Positions 21,329-34,194 of a stretch of 64,000 nucleotides of DNA are shown here, piece by piece (within the stretch, counting starts at the first letter, position 1; every line of letters starts with the position of its first letter). Both the position numbers and the translations under genes were made by a program. Source of the stretch: Agaricus subrufescens (lineage: Eukaryota > Basidiomycota > Agaricomycetes > Agaricales > Agaricaceae); NCBI GenBank assembly GCA_029945375.1, contig CM057067.1, positions 1,054,001 to 1,118,000 on the forward strand. Reading direction: 5' to 3'. Under the pieces are notes generated by a model. The model searched no databases. It was given only the letters and a program-made list of their open reading frames with translations, and was not told where the DNA came from.

Positions 21329-24300
21329 AACATTCTCTCCAAGGAGAAGTATCCATGTATCGCGGAGTTACATTCATTCAATTTTCACGTGTATCTCTTC
21401 TTCGTCTGATTTGTGTAAATTATGGACCTCGTGATTGCATTGATGTAATATACCAATAATGACTTGATATGTTGCCTTACGCGTATCTATGTGTACGGTG
21501 GGAAGGATATCCTGATAGTGGCTAAAATGTATTTAGATAACAAGAAGGACTCGCTTCAGCTGTAGAAGAAGGTCCGTGGTAGACTGCCTCAGCTTATTAA
21601 AATGGTTTTTGTCGTTCTCCTCTACAGTTGAGTTGGGAAGTTATTGGCGTGTGCTGATGTTTCTGACAAGAATCTCCTTGATCCCCTTGGAGATGACGGA
21701 GTTACTCATTCGAAAATCAGTCTCCCATAAGCCGCTCTACTCCAACATTACCCGAGCACAACCCAACTTGAATGTCTTGACACTGCGCTGACACTGGTGA
21801 AGGTTTTCGCGGTACGCGGAATACATCGTGAAGCAGCTGTGAGGTAAACTATACCTTGGAATGAGGTCCTGTAGAACAAATAACTATCGTGTGCTGTAAG
21901 GAGCAACAATCAATGATCTTATATCCGAGAAGCCCGAGGTGTCGCTCTCATTCAGGGGACTTCAAGAGGCCACAGAAGGTGATGACCTGGGAAGACGATC
22001 ATCTACTTGGCTGCAAACAATACTTTTATTCCCAGCTATCCTGTCCATGATCGGACTACAGCCTTGAAAAGCGGCGAGGACATCTTCTGGATGAACTGTC
22101 ATCTTAGGTTTGAGTCATGGCAGTTGTATCCTAATCATGACACCAATACTACGGAATAGGGGATACACGTTGTTGAGGAGGCCCCAGGGAACAGATGGTA
22201 ACCAGTGACAGGCTTGGGGATTGCGGACCAGTTCTGATACTACACCTTGACGAACCATGCCCAGGGACTTGACCTGGGGACGGCAAGACAGTAAAGGTGT
22301 CAGTGATTTGTTGAAAATCGAACAGCGCTCGCAGAAAGAAGCGGATTACATACACGTGTCTAAGGGAAGATTTCCGAGGAAGGTGGTTGAACGTCTCAAA
22401 TGGTTTGGGCATGCCACCCCAGCTAAGAGTGTAGACTCGGTTACTTCGAAGTGTCGAGATGAATCCGTAAATGAAGAGGTGAGTACATATGATGAATTTC
22501 CATCGCGGTAAAGGATTACAATATTCAAAATAAACATATCCTCCGGCGCTGGACCCTTACTTCCACGTTCTCAAGCTTCTGAACCCGATTGATATGCGAT
22601 CGGTACTTCTTCACTTTACTCTTATGGCCCCCTTAAGTCTTATTTATGCCACTGATTGTTGAACTCTAAGTCTGAGCTCAGCAGAGTTCCAACACTGCAG
22701 TCGTACAACCAATTAACTAATAATCAATCGCAAGTGTTCAGGGTAGGTCTAATCCACTCTCGCTCCGCCCAGGTGACCCATCTCAACCCTATCTCAGTAA
22801 AAGTCTCCCCGCGCTGTATCTCGGTGCGTCAACATATGTCCATGTCATGGAGCGTTCCGCGGGGGGCCACCACCGCGGCTCGAAGCCGATTGAACACCTA
22901 GGACGTTGGCAAGGGGCCACCTCCGAGCCCCTAAGCTCAGGTATTTCGTCCTGTTTACACCCGTTATGGCGTAATGTCTGTGGATCTACGCCCACGACGG
23001 CGGTGCAACCCGGGATAACAATGACGAATGCTTGCCTCCATCAAGGAAAGGTCTGTGAGCGAATATACTCTGGTCATAAAGGGATTCGGTGCCAAAGCCG
23101 TGTTCATTGAATCATCGTGGGCGCACTGTCAGGGCGTATTCTCACCAGGTACCACGTCGCTACTGTTCCCGCGGTTGTTCCGTTAATTGACTCTCCTAAG
23201 TTCTCGGTGACGCGGAATTAGGATGGGCCTCCGTCGCACAGGAGCGCTATGTTGTTACTCGAGTTCTGAAGTTTTCGCTCGCTCAAATCGCATCTACCTG
23301 TCTATCAGTGCCGTAAACGTCACCAGACTAGCTACTATGCAATGTGCTAGCTGTCATTCAATCTGTGATCCTCTCCTCCTAATTTCTAGGACAGCCAACA
23401 GATCGGGATCTGCGTTGCGACAATATGTGGCTGACAACCGGTAAATTTACTGGTAAGCTGTTCGGGTGATACCACCAAGTTATCCGATTTTGGTCATAAT
23501 TTCATCAACCGTGATACCCGATTTTGAGTGGGCGCCCCGGACATTCACAATGTTTCGGAACAGGCACTAATGCTGGTAAACCCTCTTCGTCCCTCAGTGA
23601 ATAAGACATACCCGACGTCACCTCTGCTATTTTGAGCAACTGGTATTCTTCTAACCATGTTGCCAGGTATATAAATATTTTTCCCTTGATTGCGAATGAG
23701 ACAAGCTTACAACGAACACATATGATATCATCAGGTGCCCTGCGACCCGCTCACACCGTCAGAACTCGAACCAGGCGGACTTTGAGGGGACCACGTTTAC
23801 CATGTCTCCAAGACCTCGTGGTCTTTTCTTCTCTGCCTATTCCGATTCCTCTTCGTTTTCCTCGATCGTAGAAGGACTCAGCCGACCCCGAACTGCATAG
23901 CCGGCGTTAAGCGTCTAATAAACTGTATCAGGTGTTCAAATCCTTCAAGCCGTCCCTATTTCAAGAGTCTCCAACTAGTATACAGAGTCGCTGAATCCTC
24001 CGTCCCTGACTGCGCTGCGCGTTTCTCATCATACCGTGGTACACTAGCCATTCACTATACATCCGCCCATCCATTTCCAGTCTAGCACGAATCCTCGCAA
24101 TTAGAGAGACTATATGCAAAGTCCTATCTTTGTATGGCCCGCTTTACGAAGTCAAAAGCTTCTACATCTGTATTACACACATATTACCTACTTGTTACGT
24201 CAAGATTCCTTCGAGTTTGGGTTCAAAGCTCCATCAAATCTGCAATCGCATGGCGTAGGAGGTGTTGTTATTTTTACCTCGCTCAGATCACTTCGAACCT

Positions 24301-26520
24301 GTTTGCCAGAACCCCAGCCAACGTCATGTTCACTGACTCATCAACATATACACGTCATGTATTATAGTCCTTTCGAACACTCCACCCTAAAATTCGCAGA
24401 TATCATCTTCGGTTCGTCACAAAGTGTGTACTTTATGTCACCTCTCACTCGCCATCAACGTCATCTTTCTCATCATAATCATCTACCCCACTACCCGAAA
24501 TCTCAGAGATCTTGGTTCGGCAATTAGTTCATCTGTTATTCATTCGTTAATCTGACTTGGAGTGAGTAAAGTCCTAGGGGAAGAGATCTTTCATTCAAAC
24601 TAACAGCTACCGATCTAACTAACTATAGCCCCTCAACTCCTCGGTATCGCCACATCTTCCTCATCTGCGAGGAAAAAGGCTTTGCTATACTGTGTTATAC
24701 CCCAGCCGATGTATTCAACGACTAAGATCAATCGAAATTGAACTTGGGTTAAGGTGTGTATCTGTATTTATGTTTATGTACCATCGGTCCGGCAGCGCTT
24801 CGTCTCAAAGTCGCAGCCTCGATGTTGAGGTTATTTTGTGAATTAATACTTTTGGGTATGGTGCAAAGTTCTGCATTCATAAGCTTGTTACTATTTCTTT
24901 GAGAGCCACACCTGACCCCATCCAATATTTTCTTGTGTTTGTGGCGAGGGACAAAGTTGAGCCGGTGATCCCGGTATAGTGTCATGTCTACTCGATCTTT
25001 GTTTGAACAAATGGATAGCGAGATGTGCGGCTGCCTACAAGACATGAGCTCGGTATCAAGGATGACAATAATAACACCGCAATTAGTAGATGAGGCTGAG
25101 TGTAAAAGTTCTTCACCTTGTCCTCTCCTCTAGAATCAAGCGAGAATAATCATAATCACTGGCGACGTAGTGATGGGTCGAATACAAAATGTTGCAGTAC
25201 TTTCCATGACTTATGAAGAGGTTTTTCGAGGCGAATACATGTTGGAGGTCAATGAAAATCAAGAAACCGATTGATGTTCCTATGAGAAAAGGTGGCGTGC
25301 TAGACCACAACTCCAGAAACAAGGACAAAATAAAGTGGCTTGTGAGTCGATATTGAAGCGCCTGTATTAGTCTAAATCGTTCGACGATGATTGTGAACAC
25401 TGGTTAGCAGACACAAAGCTCTGTATCTATCATTGAACACTGCTGGAGTTCTGAACTCTGTAATGAGAAAGATGGAGAGTGAAAGATGGAGAGTACTTCA
25501 ACTTCCACGGCAATAACAGAGCCACAAACTGGTCTCCCTAGTGTAGATACTTGAGATTGATTAATTCACAGATAGCTTCGGACTAGCGACCGAGTTGAAT
25601 TATAGGTAGATTATGAAGTAATATGGTACATTAATTCTTAGTATGCAATGCTAGATTAAGAAATTGAGCAAGAAGCTCACAAGCCGGTCGCTAAACGTGC
25701 CGGACGGAATAAGCAAGTAATATTACTGTAGGCCAACTGCCAGTGCCAATATATAATGATCCTTATATATAACACTATCAAGACCGAGCAGATGGTCAAA
25801 TAGTAAACTAGCTGTCTCCATAAATCACCTCAGACTTCACCTTTTGTCTCGGCGGGTTTTAATAGTCACGTAATGAACACATACGGTATTTCTCTCCCAG
25901 TGAGCCCATTGCTACGAAGCAACGTCCTCTAGGCTGCGATGATTTAGCCCAGTCATTTGTATTCATCTATCGTAGCCTATGAGATTGCTCTAAAAACTGA
26001 GCGTGGACTATAACTGGATCCCAGTATGTCATATGCCTACAAATATATTGTATATGTGCATTAGTTTTGTAGCAAAACCCTATCTTAAAGTTATGCTTGC
26101 TGGATCTGCCCAACTTGGAAAAACTGACGGGAATTGTCCTCGTCATCTGGCCAGGACTGCGTCGCGATTTAAAGGATGGGACTTAAAATCAAGAGACTTG
26201 TGAAGTTGTGAACACCAGTGCGCACGTGCCTCTGATCGTGACTTGCTCCTGGTTGTCCCCACGTTGCAGTAGAGGTCTGTCTGTACCACCGCCTCAATGT
26301 GTGTGGCCCGCCCAATCTCTCATCTGGTCGGCGTATATTCATATGCGCTTTGCCATATGTCTAGTTGTGGTACTTTTCTTGAGTATCTGACTGGATGGTT
26401 GGCAGACATAGGAAGAGTTTTGGCGGGGCCTTACCAGGTTCCGGGACACTGACTAGCGCAGTCCCAACATCTCCCTGCCAACCTTGAAGCTCGAAAATGA
26501 TCATCTTATTCAATAGCGAA
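21329..26520. other. gene-poor region, no gene recognised
   Basis: About 5.2 kb with normal-looking base composition. Frames up to 137 codons (24114-24527 plus) lack motifs. A hydrophobic 95-codon minus frame at 25113-25400 is also unsupported. No RNA gene was recognised. Confidence 0.35.
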
Positions 26521-26755
26521 TTGTCGATTTCAGTCTGATTCAACCGTTCTGGTGGAGGTGCCACTTCCGGGCAAACTGGCTCTTATTGGTCCATTCGTTG
26601 TTGTTGCCAGATGCGCGAGCGTCTTCTTCAATGACGAGTTGATTTCAGTCTGACTCAGCTGTCCAGGCGGAGGTACTATCTTCGGGGACGGACTGGTTCT
26701 TATTGGTTCATTCGCTGTTGTTGCTAGATGCGCAGGTGGGTAACAAAGCTTGGCA
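26521..26755. repeat. tandem duplication, about 115-117-bp unit
   Basis: GATTTCAGTCTGA recurs at 26526 and 26641. TCTTATTGG followed by TTCATTCG or CCATTCG recurs at 26581 and 26698. The two units diverge by roughly 20 percent. On the minus strand both units read as similar peptides (PPP..L.QTEI..SL), which suggests a decayed coding repeat. Confidence 0.55.
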
Positions 26756-29540
26756 GCTCTGGAGTACGGTAGGCATATGCTTGCCAGGGTATTGGGCTCC
26801 GGCTTTTGCTGGTTCACTAGTGCCTGTAGATAGCAAGGGGTGTGCTGTCTATCCAAACCTCACCAAGTGGGTGCACCGCACGTACCACCCCGCCTGCGTT
26901 TATTTTCGACCTTCACCGCACCGGACATGGGGGGTCCTAATGTGTGCATAATTTTTTCCGCCTCTTCTCCCTCGCGGAGATGTTAATAATTCCCAGTTCT
27001 CTCGCCCTGATTCCAGGTATGTCAGTATTTCAATGGGATGGATCTAGCTGACAATAGTGTTCATGATCGTGAAGTTGTGAAGGTGCTTCGTTACTGGCCA
27101 TTGTTTTTCAAGCGTACCACATACTGAGCCATTTAGGCTTCTGACATCCTATTATTTAAGGGATCGTTTGGTGCTTTCAATCTTTCTATACCAGAAGTGT
27201 TGTCAGATCGCACTTATGATAGTTCGAGGTAGCGATAATATTACGCCAGATCCTATTCTATAGGAACCGAATGTCGTCCTCCTGGTATCCCCAGTCCTAT
27301 CCCCAGTCTTGCCGGACCCTCTACTACATTCGGTAAGGTTGTATTGCGACTAAATGACAAATGGATGAAAGCGACTGCATCAAGAGTTCTTCTCGTCCCG
27401 AAGTGGATCGCTCATGCTTTGGATTCGGCCGGCGGCCACTAGTTATATCGCACATGATTCCTTTATATTGAAAGTAATGGCTCCCTGTCGCAAAGACACT
27501 ATAACGAGACCGTATAGCACGAGGTTACTGGACCCTGATAGTGCTCTAGGAATCCAGAAGGATAGTATTATATTACATGCGACATACCATTTTTTGCCGC
27601 CCTCGCATCCTGAAGCGTGTAACACAATACTAAACCGAAATAGTCAAAGTCTGCCAAAAGAACAGCATGGCGAAAAATATATACGTTTAAATGGCCGCTT
27701 TACCAAATATTGCATTTCATGGGGAGCGACAAGAATGATAAGGGTTTAATAGACGGTCAAAAATGCCAGTTTTGCTTTGCATTCGGCTTGGAAGTAAAGA
27801 AAAAACCTGGTTGGTGTGCCTGTACTCAAGGGCATCCTGTGAATGGAATGTTTCCTGCTCCGAAATTCCATTGCCGTCCTATTGCGGGCCGAAAAAGGCA
27901 GGAGCCGTTCATTCTCACACATTTAACTCCATAATGATGACAATGTATTTTAGACTAAATAGGTCAAGATAAACACGTGGAATACAATGCAAGAGTAATT
28001 TTGCTTCACGTCTCGGTAACGTCAGTGAATCAATCAAGCGTGGATGGGAGGATAGGGCTGTGAATTGTTAATTGTTTTTTTGAAACGGAGAAACCATATG
28101 GGATGTTTTTTCTGTTATACTCACGATGAGTCGGTGAATGATCTGGAAAATGAGCTTGACTCACTAAACTCGAGCTAGAACCAAAAGAGGATGTTGAATG
28201 CATTGTATACGGCACTAAACGTAGAGCAGCCGCTGGGAAATATTAGATAGGGCCTAGAGACTCGGGGAAAAAACTCCTTCCTCTATTCGTTGCGGTTTGA
28301 GAGTTCACCGACAGCTGCCATGTCAAGTAAACCCACTGTTCCTATATTAAATTCGGGAACTCAACGGAAGATATTAGTAAGTCAAAGGTTTCGTTCGGAC
28401 CGTGTCCCTTGGAGGAAGTACGCAGTATGACAAGCAGATTGACACACTGAGCCTTCTATCGGAAAGAGATTCCGGATCTTAAGGAGGGGAGGGCTCATTC
28501 TTGATCCAGCGATTATTTTCGGCGGGTGCAGGTTCAACATTACGCCCATGATGATTGGTTAGTAATGACATCCTTGAAGTTGATCTATTTGTAGATATCA
28601 GTAGCCCAAGTAGTCTTAAGCTTGAGGCACTGGAGGGAATCATCGACCCCTAGGTCGTAGCCAAAAAGGAGGAGTCCAATACAATCCATAAATTATTGTG
28701 ACGTTATCCAACACTTTGAGCAATCTTTCTTCATATTGTCTCGAACTCGAAAATCTCAAAAGTCGTTTACTGTAACCTGGCTATCCTAGTCGGCCAAATA
28801 AGCGTTACACCAAAAGGGACGTAACAGAATATCTTAGATATTCTGCCACCGACTAGTATATATGCTGTAAGCTGAGGCTTACAACCACCCAGTCAAAATA
28901 TGATAGAGGTTTCCTATTAGGCGGAGATATCCTTTTCCACAAAGCTTCTGATACGCGGTGAAAGTGAATAACAAAGCAATTTTTCTACTCACGCATCCTA
29001 GAAACCCGGAAAAAAAAAACTCTAGAAAACCCGAATCTCATGAATCTAGAAAAGAAGTTCATCCCTGATCCCTAAAACCTCGTGCATGCGACGCACCCCC
29101 CCGGGAGCAATTGTGGCGTTGCTAATAAAATACGTCAAATCTCCCTCAAGGTCCGCATCTTACGAAATTGAAGAATATAATTATTATTTCTCGAGCGCGA
29201 AAAGAAGAAGGCGAATGACGAGATGAAACCTGCTACCGAATGAAGAAGACTCAGTATGACAGCAGGAATGAGGTAAGATTTGTAGTTTAGTGACTCATGC
29301 GGTTGTGGTAAACTTGGTTATTTACAATCTCATTGATCAAAATCCCGTGAGTTATAGATAAAAGGTAAGAGGTGGGCTGCACGGTAACATATGGGGACTC
29401 AGACCGGAGAAAGGAGAGGAGATAATCGATGAATTTGATGTAGAGCTGCATGGAATGTTCAAGAAAAGGTATGTAAGTTGTTTGTATCAGTGGGTCCACC
29501 ACCGCTTAACACGCAAGATTAACTGAAAAACGCATCCCTG
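26756..29540. other. gene-poor region, no gene recognised
   Basis: Only motif-free frames are present, for example 27414-27749 plus. No RNA gene or mobile element was recognised. Confidence 0.35.
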
Positions 29541-30034
29541 AGAATGTCCGCTATATCAAGGTTTTTTTTTTTTACCACATGTCAACGGAGATCTTCAAAC
29601 ACCACCCTCAAAAAGAAAAAAGCTAAAACGATAGATAGAAGACGTCTGACTGTCAAAAAAAAAAAACGCCCCGTGGAGCCGAACGTCAAAAAAAAACGTT
29701 TTTTTTTTCTTGTAGTAGAAGCCAAGAAATCAGATTTCCCGTATCTATGATTGATGATCCGTTAATGACGAAGGGCTGTGAAAAAAAAAAAAGGGGAGTT
29801 TCATGGCCGTAGCATACCCGATCCACGAGGCATCTTAATATACCTATGAAAACCGTGCATGTCAGCCAAAAAAAAAACTATTCTCACATTGAGAAGAGAG
29901 AAAATTATTAATAGATTGCTCTTCGTACTCACCTAATGCACCCGAGGAAGGACCGTTTTTCCCAACTAGGACAATCCATGTCATCAAAGGAAAAAAAAAA
30001 AAAAGCTGAGTGGAAGAGGAAAAAAAAAAGACGG
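29541..30034. repeat. cluster of A/T homopolymer runs
   Basis: At least eight runs of 9-14 A or T occur in under 500 bp: near 29563, 29657, 29687, 29700, 29780, 29868, 29990 and 30019. One pair forms an A9-CG-T10 near-palindrome at 29687-29708. Two further runs lie just upstream (29010) and downstream. No coding sequence is supported. Confidence 0.6.
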
Positions 30035-32837
30035 GATTCTTTTAGAGTAGCTGAAAGAAATCCCGAGTCGGATTACGGGGGCTTGGTGGAATCCTATAAG
30101 GGATCAAGGTTTCGGGGTTCTTTGGGGGTGGTAGGCGAGTCGTAAAAATGACTGTTTTGTGGGGCCACAATCCTGGCGCCCCGAGTGAGAGCATATAATG
30201 CATTTGTGGACTTGGAGACTTAATGAGAATATGTGGAGTGGTGAGAGTCTTTGTAGAAGTTAATATAGCATGAGCACTCGACTTCTCACTTCTTTCTCGG
30301 CCGATTGCGATTTGACAAGCTGTGACTCGGCGTTTACGACCAGCAATTCCTATAATAGTGTTAAGTAGATACAGACACCTAGACCAAAAAGAATATACCT
30401 AGACATAGTGGGGAGGTGGCGGCCCTAACCTGTCATCATATGCTCATTAAACAATGATATTCAAGGGACTCATCATCAATCAATGAACTCAATAGAGCAC
30501 GAAGTAAAATATCAAAAAAAAGCATCTTACCCGAATACCATTTACTTCCTTTAATAGTCAAAATCCTGTATATATAACACTCGAGTTCCCAAGCTTCTGG
30601 GAAAACAATGTCCATGATGCGAATAACGATTTACTAAATTGCTTGGTGTTGTGTGGTGAATGAGTGAAGAACTCTATTACAGAAGGTGGTCAGTTCAGTC
30701 AGCTGATGATTAGTACCAAAAGTCCAAAACGAACGTTGAATGTCCGAGCGACATACGACACATACACTCATACACACACCCACGGCGTAATCATTGAAAC
30801 TCCGAGATAATCAACGACCTCGGACCTCTGTGCGTGTGTGTGCCTGAAGTCAGAAGGCAGGGTACAAAGAACGCAACATACTCCTAAAAAAACACGACTA
30901 CTGTCACGAGGACGGTACTCAAGTTTGATCTGGTTTTCGAGAATCGAAACGACCCGCTTCTTTCTGAAAATGAGAAACCAGTGATCATGGAACATATAAA
31001 ACAGCCTCCCACCTGGAAATCGCACAGTAGCGGATGCCGATCGGGTTAGTGCTTCTATGCGTAGAACATTGTACGGCAGTCTGATGTGCGGGGATAGATT
31101 TTTCATTGTAGAAGCTTTTAACATTAAAAATAAAAATAAGAAAATTTGCTGTTAAAAAGCTGTTAATTGACCAAAATGTTCGCGCGAATAGATAGGAAAA
31201 GGGGGGCGAGGGTGGGTGGTGGTGGTGGTGTGGTAAAATCCGTACTATAGGCGTAATGACTCAATCCGACTCGCAAGACGAGCGGACCATGCTGCGCGAT
31301 TTTTTAATTCAATTTCTTCCATTTCTGTAATTGGCGGACAATGGGAGGAAGCATTATTTCGTAATGAATGTGAATGAAAAACGTCGGTCGAAGAGTAAGG
31401 GCGACCGAAAAAAAAATGACGTGATGCCCTTGTTTGATTGAGCGGCAAGAGATTGAGAGAGAGTTACAGATGGAGGTAAGACACTGCCCCCCTCTTCTCC
31501 CCTTGGTTCTTGGCGCCGACTAGTCGAGAAAACCGGAATAGAAATCCTTGGAGAAGTGGAAGCCAAGAGAAGGTTCTTGAGTTTGATTATGGGCTTTTGG
31601 ATGGGAAATTGGGGGGAGCGGGGTGAAGGATGAGTTAGTTTTGGGGCGTTATATTTGTTGGATTTGGATAGTAGGGCCCGTGGATACGGTGCAGAGATGG
31701 AGAGGTGTAGCGATGGCGTATCAACGGTCACATTGACAAGTGAGAGACCGTCATGGGGCAGCAAAGTTGGACGTATACGGTGAAATAAGGTTCTAAAGGG
31801 TTTTGAGATACCCACAAGATGAAACTTGTTGAACAAGGGCTAATTACCCGGTCGATGGCCTCGGATTTGGGGACGATGGTGGCGACTGCTTCATGAGATC
31901 AGGGCTGCGCGAAGTAATATCCCAGATAGGAGGGTGTATGGGAACAGGCGCCCACATTTCCTGTTACGGCAACAAAGTTGGAAATGGAGATGAAAGATTA
32001 TGCAAGCCAGATGCAAAGCGAGATGCTGTCACTGTCAGATTGCAAGGGATGTATGTAAGGTTTGCATTTTCCGTTTGAGCCGAAATGAGGCTACTGCATC
32101 GTCGCGGTTATTGTTGCGTGAGAGTGTCGGGGACGGGGCGATGGAGACAGGACAACAAGATCCATTTTTGCGCTCCATAGTTCATTCGTAATGAGCATAT
32201 GGTGGCTAGCGGTGGCTCGAGAGGGAAGACTATTGATAGAACGTGGAAAGTTTGCTTTGTACTCTGATAGCATTCGGGGAAGGGGGGCGGGGTGGTGAAT
32301 GCATGACGTTGAAGAGGGATTTGCAAAGCGGAAAAAAAAATACAAAGAAACGAGAAACAAGGGCTAGCCATGGCAACGGATGAAGAGAGAACAAGAGCAG
32401 GGCTCTCGTGGCCAGGCAGGAGAAAGGAACGACCGCGTCAAGAACAAGGCCATTTCCGGATTTGGTGCACTTATTTAGACTCCTCGATGATTGAATCAGA
32501 TTGATCTCTGTCTATATTTGGGCATAGGTGAAATCCCATCGCGTGGCGGGGAGAGATCTGGCGATGCAGGTGGTGCAGCTGGCGTGCAGCGGGGCCCAGG
32601 GCGCACCAGCGGCTGCCGGGGGTCGCGAGGGGGCGCGGGGGTGGGTTGTGGACGGGCAGGGTGCGGGAGCGGCGGGGGATGCAGGGCCGGGATGGAAGGG
32701 GATGGGTTGTATTCCCAAAGGGGAGACGCGACAAAGGACTGTCCGAAAAAAGACAGATCATGTTGTTCTCGATATGTCGGCCTGGGCAGCATAAAAAGTG
32801 TGGCCTGCGCTTCCCCAGCCAGCAGAAAAGCCCCGCC
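30035..32837. promoter_or_regulatory. upstream region of the Clp1-like gene, no gene recognised
   Basis: Minus-strand frames at 30768-31124 and 31354-31836 have no motifs and are probably chance frames. A G-rich stretch with GGGTGGGTGGTGG repeats lies at 31201-31235. The sequence from about 32,570 is GC-rich and leads into the Clp1-like frame. No TATA box is obvious near 32,838. Confidence 0.35.
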
Positions 32838-33701
32838 ATGTTCCAGGTCGCCTCGCATCCCTCCGCCTTCAGCCTCCCCTCCCACGGCCAGTACATGCAG
32901 CACCACGCCCCGGCCTCGCCGTCCGTCCAGCTCCCCCGCACCCTCTCCCGCCCCAAGTTCTCCGACGTCTCCAGAGATGCCCTCGCCGCCGCCTCTCCGG
33001 ACCTCGCCGACGTGCCCCCGGAGTACATCCGCCGCGGCCTCCGCCAGAGTCCCCAGGCAAATCTGCGCGGCATCAACGCCGTCTCGCTCCCGCCCTCGCT
33101 CCCGCGCTCCCAGATCTCCTCCACGCTCAAGGCCCCGCTCCGGGCTGCTTCCCCGGATGCCTCGTATCCCACCCACGTCCTTGCTGTGTCCTCCGCAAAA
33201 TCGGCGTCTGCCTCCGAGCCCGCCATGATGTTCGCCGTGCATGCGCTGACCCTCGCCGTCTACTGCCCCCGTCTGCCGGTGTTGCCTGCCTCCCACCCAA
33301 CCCCCTCGGCGAGCGGTAACCTTACGCTCCCAGTTCTGCCCCTTTCTCTCCCGTCTCCGGCTGCCTTTTCCGTCATCCACGGGTACCTCTACACCCACCG
33401 CCTCGATGCTGTCCTCACAGCTCTAGGCTTCCCCGCATCAGCCCCCATCCAGAATCTCACCCATCAATCCGTCCTCAACATCCTGCAGTCGCCCAACACT
33501 CTACAGCAGCTCTCTGCTCTCCTTTGCCAACATGCTTCTGGCAACCTCGCAAAACTCAACGGCCTCACCGTCCGCGTAAAGGACTTGTGGCAGGACATGG
33601 TCGGCTTGGGCATCACCGAGAACGAGCTTTGGGATACCCTTGATCTCGCATGGGAGATTCTACTCCGGGCACTACATTTGGCTGCAGCAAATCAGCATTG
33701 A
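32838..33701 (+). CDS. Clp1-like protein (clamp-cell / dikaryon development regulator)
   Basis: Single exon, 287 aa, with the ATG in good context (GCCATGT). The same frame is open upstream to 32646, but MFQVASHPSAF fits a natural start. Conserved-looking blocks are VPPEYIRRGLR, THVLAVSS, FAVHALTLAVYCPRLPVLP, LPVLPLSLPSP, IHGYLYTHRLDAVL and VKDLWQDMVGLG..ENELW. These match my recollection of the basidiomycete Clp1 family. In Coprinopsis cinerea, clp1 is required for clamp-cell formation downstream of the mating-type homeodomain complex; the Ustilago homologue also acts in dikaryon growth. No catalytic domain is known. The gene is far richer in GC, and in C-ending codons, than its neighbours, and it borders an 11-kb gene-poor stretch. 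Agaricomycetes often hold several clp1 paralogues, so orthology is open. Confidence 0.72.
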   Translation: MFQVASHPSAFSLPSHGQYMQHHAPASPSVQLPRTLSRPKFSDVSRDALAAASPDLADVPPEYIRRGLRQSPQANLRGINAVSLPPSLPRSQISSTLKAPLRAASPDASYPTHVLAVSSAKSASASEPAMMFAVHALTLAVYCPRLPVLPASHPTPSASGNLTLPVLPLSLPSPAAFSVIHGYLYTHRLDAVLTALGFPASAPIQNLTHQSVLNILQSPNTLQQLSALLCQHASGNLAKLNGLTVRVKDLWQDMVGLGITENELWDTLDLAWEILLRALHLAAANQH

Positions 33702-34194
33702 ACACATTTTTTCCGCTACCATTTAACCCCAAAAATGTCATAAACCTCCGGCACTGCCCTTAAAAACTATAACCCATACCCCCTTCTGATACCACATACA
33801 CCACAACATATACTTACTACTTGAACACGCATATGGCCCGTGCTTCTGACTCTTCATCCGTACAATGTCTATCTCATCTTAATAACCCGCTGTATCATAC
33901 TGGATAGAACCCCACCTGTATCGATTTGAAACCTTTTTTTTCTTTCTCTCTAAATACCAACAATGAATAATTCGCTTCAATCGCAAAATGCATAGCCCCG
34001 ACCGGACTCATTAATCAGAGAAGGAACTTTTTTTGGGTATTTTTAATTTTTTTTTTTCTGTACAGGTTTGTGAGATCGGTGATTCCTCCAATGGGAATTT
34101 GCTCATAAATGAATGACGTCATGGATGATCGCAGTTTTGGCACTCGAATTGAACGCCCGCCACGGCTGTACATAGCATATCTCTCCTATCTATC
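33702..34194. other. intergenic between Clp1-like and DJ-1 genes
   Basis: AT-rich 3' flank with T runs at 33938, 34028 and 34049. A possible promoter for the DJ-1 gene lies in the last 150 bp. No gene was recognised. Confidence 0.4.

Noticed and set aside
22740..23450. Possible rRNA fragment (GC-rich, structured look)
   Set aside because: I could not match any conserved 5S, 18S or 28S block on either strand.
31354..31836. 160-codon minus frame upstream of the Clp1-like gene
   Set aside because: No motif, biased Ser/Pro/Arg composition, no plausible neighbours or splice partners.
31460..32395. Homeodomain operator (GATG-N9-ACA) sites upstream of the Clp1-like gene
   Set aside because: Only GATG-N8-ACA variants were found (about 31467, 32140 and 32380). 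The spacing is off by one and such matches are expected by chance.
32496..33398. 300-codon open frame antisense to the Clp1-like gene
   Set aside because: Arises from the high GC of this stretch; no motifs, low-complexity Arg/Gly content, and the plus-strand frame has the conserved Clp1 blocks.
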